Source of the DNA: Protopterus annectens
Taxonomy: Eukaryota; Chordata; Ceratodontiformes; Protopteridae
DNA: 64,000 nucleotides
Assembly: GCF_019279795.1 (NCBI RefSeq)
Contig: NC_056729.1
Location: forward strand, 1,867,503,439-1,867,567,438
Reading direction: 5' to 3'
The notes under the pieces were generated by a model that saw only the letters and a list, made by a program, of their open reading frames with translations, ran no database searches and was not told where the DNA came from. The translations under genes and the position numbers were made by a program. Of this stretch, positions 56,240 to 64,000 are shown piece after piece (position 1 is the stretch's first letter; every line of letters starts with the position of its first letter).

Positions 56240-56577
56240 TAGCCAAAATATATATATATAAAATACATACACCAATATAAACTTTACCTTCATTTATAAG
56301 CATATACACCACATAGGTTGTATAAATCAGAGAAAGAAAGAAAAGTTCCAGCAGAAAAAAGGGGGATGGCAGGTGGGTAACCTGGACTGCAACAGTGAAT
56401 ACATTCAAACATCTACATTTATGGTAAGTGTACACAACTGTACTATGTTCTTCGTGTTTCACTGTTGCAGTCATTACATTTGGGTAGAGTCCCAAAGCTA
56501 TGAGTGGGAGGCTGGAGCTAAACAGCATTAGGAGCGGCTATGAGGCCCTGCAGAACTGCAGTGGCAAAGTATGCCCT
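56240..56577. repeat. 336-bp target duplication, right copy
   Basis: Second copy of 54375-54710, after which the DIRS-3 sequence continues (GGATTTAGAGTAGAGTGG). This copy joins the intact order of DIRS-3, so it marks the far side of the PLE-2 insertion. Confidence 0.92.
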
Positions 56578-57343
56578 GGATTTAGAGTAGAGTGGTAAAT
56601 GATGCTTGGTAAAGGTGTGCACTGAACTCCAAGTAGCAGCCTCTAAAATGTCTTTCGTTGGTACTCCCCTAAGAAAGGCTGCGGAAGTGGCTGCAGCTCT
56701 GGTTGAATGTGGCCTAATGCCCTTAGGCACTGGCTTGCCATGGTGTAAGTAGCAGAAACAAATGCAGTGGCCTATCCACTTTGAAATAGTCTGCTTTGAG
56801 ATAGCCTTTCCTTGTGATCCTGCAGCATATGCACTAGTAATTGCTCTGTCTTCCTGAAAACTTTGGTTCTGTCCAAATAGAATCTAAGCTGTCTGTGTAT
56901 GTCCAAAGAATGCAGAATTCTCTCCCCCTTGTTCTGTGGATTTGGATAAAAAGTTGGCAGATGAATAGTTTGGTTAAGAGCCACACTGGACACCACCTTA
57001 AGCATAAATGTTGGGTTTGTCCTCAGATAAAAGGTTCGACAGCCATGAGTGCCTGTATCTCTGAAACTCGTCTTGCAGCAGTTATTGCTAGGAGCAGAGC
57101 TGTTTTCCAAGATAAAAACTTTATATCAGCAGTAGAAGCTGGCTCAAAAGGAGGCAGGGTGAGTTTTTCCAAGACATAGTTGAGGTCCCATGCAGGTATT
57201 GGTGATCTCCTTGGAGGCCTTAAATTTTTGGCTCCTCTGAGGTACCCATTTAATAAAGGATGAGAAAAAATTGGTGGCTCTGTATTGTAATGAGATGAAA
57301 TGGCAGAGGCATGAATTTTAATCGATGAAAAAGATAGGCTTTT
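56518..57343 (-). pseudogene. DIRS-3 tyrosine recombinase C-terminal part
   Basis: On the minus strand from 57343: SLSFSSIKIHASAISSHY, PPIFSHPLLNGYLRGAKN, LRPPRRSPIPAWDLNYVLEK, then FLSWKTALLLAITAARRVSE (catalytic Arg, about 57075), FYLRTNPTFMLKVVSSVAL, HSLDIHRQLRFYLDRTKVFR and GIRPHSTRAAATSAAFLRG (HxxR, about 56705). It ends with FTKHHLPLYSKSRAYFA (nucleophile Tyr about 56600) and a stop at 56518. At least one shift separates the frames. The N-terminal part is cut off at 57343 by CR1 copy F. Confidence 0.88.
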
Positions 57344-57479
57344 AGGTTCATAGGTTCATAGGTTCATACTAGGCTATCTGCCCGAGGGCATTTACAAGCC
57401 TAGCCCATAGTTTTGTGGCTTACGCCACCCCTTTAGTATGGGGAACTATACCCATTATTTTGCTGTGCCTCTGTTGAGC

Positions 57480-60245
57480 AGTGACACTGAGGTAATCCCT
57501 GGGGTATATCTGCGATCTCCCATCCATTGGTCAAGATTTCTCTTGAACAAGGCCAGCGAGGTGCTCTGCCTCACATATACCGGGATTTTATTCCACAGCA
57601 TAGGGAGTCTTTGGGTGATGAATCTATCCCTCCAGCACGTCCTATTAATAGCCGTGTCGAGGTTTAAGTCTCCGCCCTTGTGACTCTGGCGGATCTAGAT
57701 TTTTGAGGTGAAGCATATTCATCAAATCTGGGTTTGACATGGCCTTGTATGTTAGGCAAAGGTCACCTCTGAGCAATGGTGGCGACTGAATAGAGCTGGA
57801 GTTCTTTCAGTCGGGCAGCATAGGACAGATGTTTGAGACCCTTTATCCTTTTGGTGAGGAACTTTGTGGCCTCTCCAGCTGCTGCAAGTGTCGGGTCAGA
57901 TACATTCGAATGGGGCATTGTACTCAATCATTGGTCTGATGAGTGATGAGTATAGGAGACTATGACCTCCTTGATCTAGATCAGGATCCCTTCATGATAA
58001 GGTGGGCAATGTAGAAGGTCTTCCTAACTACTTTAGCTACATGGGTGTCGAATGACAGACTACTATCAACCTGGGTCCCCAGGTCCCTGATAACTTCTTC
58101 TGTGCTCAGTGGATTGCCACCTATTTGGTAGCTAGGGTAACCTTGTTTTTCGAAGGCTATGACTATGCATTTTTTGGCATTTAACTTTAGGCCATGGCTC
58201 TGGCACCAGTTATCCGTTTCTGTGAGACCCTTCTGAAGCATATCTGTGTCAGATGTGTTTTCTACTATGGCGCAGTTTGTAGGCATGTGCAAACTTTTGC
58301 AGCCATAACCCTCCTGTGTTTGCTTGTACTTGGAAAAGTAGATGCCAAACAAGAGTGGGCCCAGGACTGAGCCCTGTGGTACACCACTTGTGACAGGCTT
58401 TGAGTCTGACATGGTGCCAGCAACTCTGACCCTGTGGGTTCTGTCACTCAGCCAGTTTGCAACCCATCTTGTGATGTATGGGTTAACATTTAAGCTGATG
58501 AGTTTTTCAATGATACCCGAGTGGGGTATTGTATCGAAGGCCTTCGCCAGATCGAGGTAGGCTGTATGGACTGCCTTTCCCTCATCAATGGCTTTGGTGA
58601 CTGTTTGAAAAAGTCAACCAAGTTTAGAAGGCATGATCTGCCTTTGACAAAGCCAAACTGGGATGGATCCAAAGTCTGCAAATTCCCTATGTCTTTATTT
58701 ATGAGGTCCATTATGATCCTCTCCATGGCTTTGCAGATAAGGCTTGTCAAGCTAATGGGCGGTAATTTCCAGGGTCGGTGGAGGCACCGCCTTTGTGAAG
58801 TGGGACCACAGTTGCAGTGCGCCACTCCTGGGTGCGTATCCAGAGGTAAGTCTATGATTAAACAGCTGTCCTAGCTGTGGGTTTAATTCCTCGTTGAGTT
58901 AGTGGAGCACACAGCCGGGGACACCATCAGGTCCCATGGATGCTGTGTTTTGCTTTGGAGAGAGCAGTTCTCACTTGGGCGTTGGAGATGTTTGGGGGCT
59001 GCAATCGCTTGATATAGATATCTCTCCTTTTGGGGAAAGGGGAGAAGTTTGCACTGAACCTGTCAGCCAGTATGTTGGCAATGTCTGTAGGATCAGTAAT
59101 CTTCACATCATTTTGAACTAGTTCTGAGCATATCTGGGAGTTTCCTCCCAGGTTTCTAACATAGCTAAAGAAGGCCTTATGATTGTCTTTTGAGTCTTTA
59201 GCTATTTTTCTCTCAAAATTTGCTTTGGATGATTTTATGAGAGCTCTTAGTTTTTACTTATAGTGATCAAGGGTGTCTTACCTTTTAAGGATTTTGCTCT
59301 ATCTTGTAGTAGCTTCCTCCTTTTGTTGTAGAGTTTGTTTATGGCTGGGGTCCACCAGACTGGGCGCTTGCCTTTTGTACAAAGAGTCTTTGTTTTGCTT
59401 GGGATTGCCTTATCCATGCAGTCCTGCAGGTGCTGGTAGAAGGCATTTGTAAGTGATTCAGCGGCTTGAGTACTGTTTTCTGCGGCTCGGGGCCTTAAAG
59501 GAGACCACACTAGTCTTTAGAAGTGTGAAGTCGGCTTTCGAGAAGTTCTTTACTGTGGTCTTTTTTATTTCAGGTGGGGGTGGGATGAAGACCTCCAGCG
59601 AGATTAGTTTGTGATCTGATCTCACCAGTGAGGGGTATACTTCGGTGTTGAACATTGTGCTCCCATGTTCGTGATAATGAGATCAAGTATGTTTTCTCCT
59701 CTTGTGGGGATGGTGACTAGTTGTTCCATGGCATTTGAGTTTATGAATTCCAGGAACTTTTGGGATAGGGTGTTTGGGCTTGAGTAGTGTTCCCAGTCTA
59801 TATTAGGGTAATTGAAGTCACCTAGTATGATGGTGTTTGGTGATACATTTATCCCCTCTAGTGTTTTCAGGAAGGCCATGTGAGGTTCCTGAGTTTGTGA
59901 GGTCGTCCTGTAACATGCTACAATTTGTAGAGCAGTCTTGCCTATGGTTAATTGCACCTGGATGGTCTCCGATGCATCGTGCGTTGCCACCAGTCTTGAG
60001 GTGTGGGTGTCTTTGATGAATATGGATACCCCACCTCCTTTCTTGGTATTGTCCGGATTTTGGGGCGGGCATGATAAGAGGTAAAACATGATAGTGCTGG
60101 GGTGCTCTCAGGAGCCTTGAACCAGGTTTCTGTCACTGCACAGACATCGATGTTCTCCATACTGAGAAGGGCCTCGAGTGCGTGCATTTTGAGATTTAGA
60201 CTTCTGGCATTGAGCAGCATTACCCTTAGTTTTTTCCCCTTTTGT
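57480..60245 (-). pseudogene. CR1 copy F ORF2 (endonuclease and RT), broken
   Basis: The apurinic-type endonuclease comes first: LLNARSLNLKMHALEALLSM and DVCAVTETWFKA (60220-60110), GGGVSIFIKDTHTSRLVAT, NTIILGDFNYPNIDWEHYSS (about 59840-59780), LVRSDHKLISLEVF (about 59625-59585). The linker has GKRPVWWTPAINKLYNKRRK (about 59370-59310). The RT follows: ICKAMERIIMDLINKDIGNL, QFGFVKGRSCLLNLVDFF (58740-58590), VTSGVPQGSVLGPLLFGI (about 58400-58345), a damaged catalytic region near 58285 where FADD is not readable, then GLKLNAKKCIVIAFEKQ and DLGTQVDSSLSFDTHVAKVV. The C-terminal region reaches 57480. It would nick DNA and reverse-transcribe; this copy is inactive because of several frameshifts. Confidence 0.88.
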
Positions 60246-60291
60246 GTTCTAGGGTGGTAGGTTTAGAATTTGAGCCTTGCCTAAAAAGGCA

Positions 60292-61223
60292 CTATGGGGT
60301 GGCAAGAGCCTTTGCCAATATCCGGAATCCCAGGGTGACAGGTGCAAGCCGTCCCTTGAAGCAGCGTGGCTTGTCCAGCATGTCATCCCAGGCAGACAGA
60401 CATTGGATCCCCTTTGAATGACACCAGAGTTTAAGCCAATTGTTAAAGCTGATCATCTTATCTCTGTATTGTGGCATCATTCTTGGTGAAGGTAGGATAC
60501 TGCTCAAGGTCAGGGTCATACCTGCCTGGGCTACATAATCAGAGAGCTCCTCAATGTCTCTTTTCATGTAGTCCAAGGAGGTGCGTCTCAGGTCGTTTAC
60601 ACCAGCGTGGACAATGACTGAGTCGTATTTGTACCTGCTGTTGAGAGACCTGAGTGCTTGCGTTATGTGGCGGATTCTAGCGCCCGACAGGCAGCTTACT
60701 GTGACCTTCTCCTTACTCAGTCTGGTGAGCGGGACGTCAGTGTGTCTGACTATGGAGTCACCAATGACTAGTGTGTCTGGCATTGTGTTTGGCCTTAAGG
60801 GCTGTGACTGTTTGACACTCTGACTGTGAGGTCTATGTGTTACAGGTGTTGTGTTCTGAGGTGGTGGTTGTTTAGGTGTCTGCTTTGGTGGCCTCTGCTG
60901 TTTTGGTAGATTTTTGATCAGAGCCGCCGAGTATGTCTTTGTGTGTTTATGTGTATGATTTGAGGTTGTGATGGTACTATGTGAGACTGGGTCTATAGTG
61001 TGTGTGGTAACCTTCTCCTCCTGACTGGTCTTGCCAGTCCTATGGCCTCCAGTTTGGCCGTATAGTTGCATCTCTCGCATGTATTTGTGTTTTGTGGGAG
61101 GAGGAGAGGGTTGTCTGTGTACATGAGGCAATTGTAACATTGCCTCAATATTCCCAGGTTCACCAGCTGAGCAGGAGAGGACACTAGCAACTGATCCCTC
61201 GACATGCTAGAAGGACTGGACAA
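60292..61223 (-). pseudogene. CR1 copy F ORF1 (zinc finger and SGNH esterase), one frameshift
   Basis: The N-terminal frame (61223-60993) has LRQCYNCLMYTDNPLLLPQN and TCERCNYTAKLEAIG, a C-x2-C...C-x2-C zinc-binding pattern. A frameshift near 61020 leads to 61140-60292, which has a basic, Thr/Pro/Gln-rich linker and then an SGNH-hydrolase domain: DTLVIGDSIVRHTDV (GDS, nucleophile Ser), HAGVNDLRRTSLDYM (GxND block) and SSILPSPRMMPQYRD. The last block that should give catalytic Asp and His is changed: KGRLAPVTLGFRILAKALAT, where copy E has DGLYLAPLG. Zinc-finger plus esterase ORF1 is known in CR1. Frameshift and lost Asp make this copy non-functional. Confidence 0.85.
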
Positions 61224-61796
61224 AAAAACTTTAAAAGAGATTCCGGGGGACGTGGGTGACCGAGAAATGGGGGGTTGCCTTTTTGGGGTGCTATCTATAA
61301 GAGTGCCGTATCAAGGTAATAAGTACTGTAGGAGCAAGTGCTAGGTTTAACAGATAGAGAAAAGTCTACTTGGAGTCAAGTAGAGATGATCTTTTTAGGT
61401 ATTAGAGAAAGTGCTAGTAACAGGGATGCTTAAAGGTAAGATTGAAAAGAATGCACTCTGCAGTGTGCACTAGAAGTTAGATATGAAAGTAGGTAACTTG
61501 AGTTTTACCTGTTTAAAAAGTTAAGGTTTAGTGGAGAGTTACTATTTTTAAAACAGTAAGATGGACTGAAAGGGTGGTTACTTTTGTATTTTGGTGCTAT
61601 GAAATACTGTAGGATGGCCAATAAATTTAAATAATTGAAGGGTGGGATTTCAAAAGTGATGGTTTTGTGATTACTCACATAAGCCAGTGAAAGTAGAGAG
61701 AAATGAGATATATGGTCAGATTAACATAAGAGGCGGGCAACTAGAAAGACAGTGGTATTTAACAAGACAACTTAAATGGGTGGGAGGGAGGGAAAA
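61224..61796 (-). promoter_or_regulatory. CR1 copy F 5' UTR between ORF1 and the monomers
   Basis: About 570 bp without open frames or repeats lie between the ORF1 start and the first 340-bp unit, ending at the pyrimidine-rich (minus strand) CCCTCCCTCCCACCC tract near 61780-61792. By position it should be the LINE leader; nothing in the sequence proves transcription. Confidence 0.45.
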
Positions 61797-63975
61797 ATTC
61801 TGCCTGACTCAGAACAGAGAGAGCTGTGGTCTCTTTTGAAGTTTTAATATGCTGTTAGAACAGAATGCAAGCAAAACACAAGATAAAGAAAACAAACTAC
61901 AGTATTCAAAATATAGAAAGGCAATACAGAAATACAAAAATAACAGCAAACTAACCTTTCCTTCACAGCAAAGTGTAGCAGAGTCTGGATGAGCCTTTCT
62001 GGTAAAGCTCTGAAATGTTTTAGTTTACTCCTTAAATAGAAATTTTAGTTCCTAGCTCCACCCCCTCTGTTAACAAGTGATTAACCTTAAGTGACCTCTT
62101 CTGTCTTATGAATGAGTCCTTAATTAATCAGTTCTAAATTCTGCCTGACTCAGAACAGAGAGAGCTGTGGTCTCTTTTGAAGTTTTAATATGCTGTTAGA
62201 ACAGAATGCAAGCAAAACACAAGATAAAGAAAACAAACTACAGTATTCAAAATATAGAAAGGCAATACAGAAATACAAAAATAACAGCAAACTAACCTTT
62301 CCTTCACAGCAAAGTGTAGCAGAGTCTGGATGAGCCTTTCTGGTAAAGCTCTGAAATGTTTTAGTTTACTCCTTAAATAGAAATTTTAGTTCCTAGCTCC
62401 ACCCCTCTGTTAACAAGTGATTAACCTTAAGTGACCTCTTCTGTCTTATGAATGAGTCCTTAATTAATCAGTTCTAAATTCTGCCTGACTCAGAACAGAG
62501 AGCTGTGGTCTCTTTTGAAGTTTTAATATGCTGTTAGAACAGAATGCAAGCAAAACACAAGATAAAGAAAACAAACTACAGTATTCAAAATATAGAAAGG
62601 CAATACAGAAATACAAAAATAACAGCAAACTAACCTTTCCTTCACAGCAAAGTGTAGCAGAGTCTGGATGAGCCTTTCTGGTAAAGCTCTGAAATGTTTT
62701 AGTTTACTCCTTAAATAGAAATTTTAGTTCCTAGCTCCACCCCTCTGTTAACAAGTGATTAACCTTAAGTGACCTCTTCTGTCTTATGAATGAGTCCTTA
62801 ATTAATCAGTTCTAAATTCTGCCTGACTCAGAACAGAGAGAGCTGTGGTCTCTTTTGAAGTTTTAATATGCTGTTAGAACAGAATGCAAGCAAAACACAA
62901 GATAAAGAAAACAAACTACAGTATTCAAAATATAGAAAGGCAATACAGAAATACAAAAATAACAGCAAACTAACCTTTCCTTCACAGCAAAGTGTAGCAG
63001 AGTCTGGATGAGCCTTTCTGGTAAAGCTCTGAAATGTTTTAGTTTACTCCTTAAATAGAAATTTTAGTTCCTAGCTCCACCCCTCTGTTAACAAGTGATT
63101 AACCTTAAGTGACCTATTCTGTCTTATGAATGAGTCCTTAATTAATCAGTTCTAAATTCTGCCTGACTCAGAACAGAGAGAGCTGTGGTCTCTTTTGAAG
63201 TTTTAATATGCTGTTAGAACAGAATGCAAGCAAAACACAAGATAAAGAAAACAAACTACAGTATTCAAAATATAGAAAGGCAATACAGAAATACAAAAAT
63301 AACAGCAAACTAACCTTTCCTTCACAGCAAAGTGTAGCAGAGTCTGGATGAGCCTTTCTGGTAAAGCTCTGAAATGTTTTAGTTTACTCCTTAAATAGAA
63401 ATTTTAGTTCCTAGCTCCACCCCATCTGTTAACAAGTGATTAACCTTAAGTGACCTCTTCTGTCTTATGAATGAGTCCTTAATTAATCAGTTCTAAATTC
63501 TGCCTGACTCAGAACAGAGAGAGCTGTGGTCTCTTTTGAAGTTTTAATATGCTGTTAGAACAGAATGCAAGCAAAACACAAGATAAAGAAAACAAACTAC
63601 AGTATTCAAAATATAGAAAGGCAATACAGAAATACAAAAAATTACAGCAAACTAACCTTTCCTTCACAGCAAAGTGTAGCAGAGTCTGGATGAGCCTTTC
63701 TGGTAAAGCTCTGAAATGTTTTAGTTTACTCCTTAAATAGAAATTTTAGTTCCTAGCTCCACCCCCTCTGTTAACAAGTGATTAACCTTAAGTGACCTCT
63801 TCTGTCTTATGAATGAGTCCTTAATTAATCAGTTCTAAATTCTGCCTGACTCAGAACAGAGAGAGCTGTGGTCTCTTTTGAAGTTTTAATATGCTGTTAG
63901 AACAGAATGCAAGCAAAACACAAGATAAAGAAAACAAACTACAGTATTCAAAATATAGAAAGGCAATACAGAAAT
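61797..63975. repeat. Tandem array, about 340-bp unit, 6.4 copies
   Basis: Units start ATTCTGCCTGACTCAGAACA at 61797, 62138, 62478, 62816, 63156, 63497 and 63839 (338-342 bp apart). Copies are over 98 percent alike. The last unit is cut after about 137 bp (63975). On the minus strand each unit holds a TATA-like CTATTTAAGG (plus-strand CCTTAAATAG, at 62030-62039 in the first unit), preceded by a GGGGTGGAGC element and by GGTTAATCACTTGTTAACAG. That is a promoter-like layout pointing toward the CR1 ORF1. No coding frame spans a unit. Confidence 0.95.
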
Positions 63976-64000
63976 TGGGATGAGACTTGTTTTTGTGCCT
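63976..64000. other. Sequence beyond the array
   Basis: These last 25 bases differ from the monomer. They may be the DIRS-3 YR gene resuming, but 25 bases are too few to confirm this. Confidence 0.3.

Larger units (their letters stand above)
57343..63975 (-). mobile_element. CR1 LINE copy F, near full length, with 340-bp monomer array
   Basis: The most complete CR1 here. It has the 3' tail with three 8-bp units (AGGTTCATAGGTTCATAGG at 57343), the 3' UTR, ORF2 (about 57480-60245), ORF1 (60292-61223), about 570 bp of 5' UTR (61224-61796) and then an array of 340-bp units to 63975. I include the array because it ends in a truncated unit, and no other element's end lies between the array and ORF1. 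Whether the array belongs to the LINE is an inference. The coding frames are broken by a moderate number of indels. Confidence 0.75.
54149..64000 (-). mobile_element. DIRS-3: third DIRS family, twice interrupted, runs off the window
   Basis: The right end at 54149 (AGTACAGTTGTGTACACTTA) is followed by ITR-like sequence. An ICR lies at 54525-54620, and the YR gene is read on the minus strand at 56518-57343. A Penelope-like element with a target duplication interrupts it at 54711-56577, and CR1 copy F with its monomer array interrupts the YR gene at 57343. The rest of the element should lie beyond 63975. Its YR is diverged from DIRS-1 and DIRS-2, so it is a separate family. Confidence 0.8.

Overview
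This is eukaryotic, almost certainly vertebrate, non-coding DNA built from nested retrotransposons and long tandem arrays. There is no bacterial-style gene layout and I see no intact host gene. The mix of DIRS elements carrying a tyrosine recombinase, CR1 LINEs with an esterase ORF1, RTE LINEs and GIY-YIG Penelope-like elements suggests a transposon-rich, probably large genome, such as a lungfish, salamander, caecilian or other non-mammalian vertebrate. The species is an inference; nothing here fixes it.

Layout. 1-4000: a decayed Penelope-like element (PLE-1, +) split by an L2/CR1-like LINE on the minus strand. 4000-10250: mostly unassigned DNA with two CR1 3' fragments (copy A, +, 5915-7004; copy B, -, 8341-9570), one candidate spliced exon (5540-5614) and a degenerate coding remnant (9750-10085). 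10256-17226: three tandem arrays (units 223, 57 and 109 bp); the 57-bp array is split by an RTE LINE flanked by a 23-bp duplication. 17241-29743: two nearly complete DIRS elements of different families, joined tail to tail with almost no spacer. Each has inverted terminal repeats (ITRs), an internal complementary region (ICR), gag-like, RT/RNase H/methyltransferase-like and tyrosine-recombinase (YR) genes. 30155-42010: arrays of 78, 38 and 37 bp around a TG microsatellite and a long decayed CR1 (copy C, -). 42190-47985: CR1 fragment D, a second RTE LINE and a 52-bp array. 49005-52790: CR1 copy E (-), holding a 392-bp MITE-like insert and a tRNA-derived SINE. 52815-53715: a 110-bp array. 54149-64000: a third DIRS family (-), broken by a Penelope-like element lying between two copies of a 336-bp target segment, and by CR1 copy F (-), the most complete LINE here. 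Behind ORF1 of copy F stand about 6.4 copies of a 340-bp monomer that runs to the window edge.

How the parts fit. The CR1 family ends in an 8-bp (CCTATGAA)n repeat, and the SINE ends in the same tail, so the SINE was probably mobilised by CR1 machinery. The 340-bp monomers lie where tandem promoter monomers lie in mouse L1, and the outermost one is truncated, which raises the possibility of a CR1 lineage with a monomeric 5' UTR. The DIRS families share a terminal motif, GTTATGTACYTACCATAAC, built as 6-bp inverted arms around a 7-bp spacer and repeated in the ICR. It is a candidate recombinase site. About a quarter of the window is tandem repeat. Nearly all coding frames are broken; the main intact one is the YR of DIRS-1.
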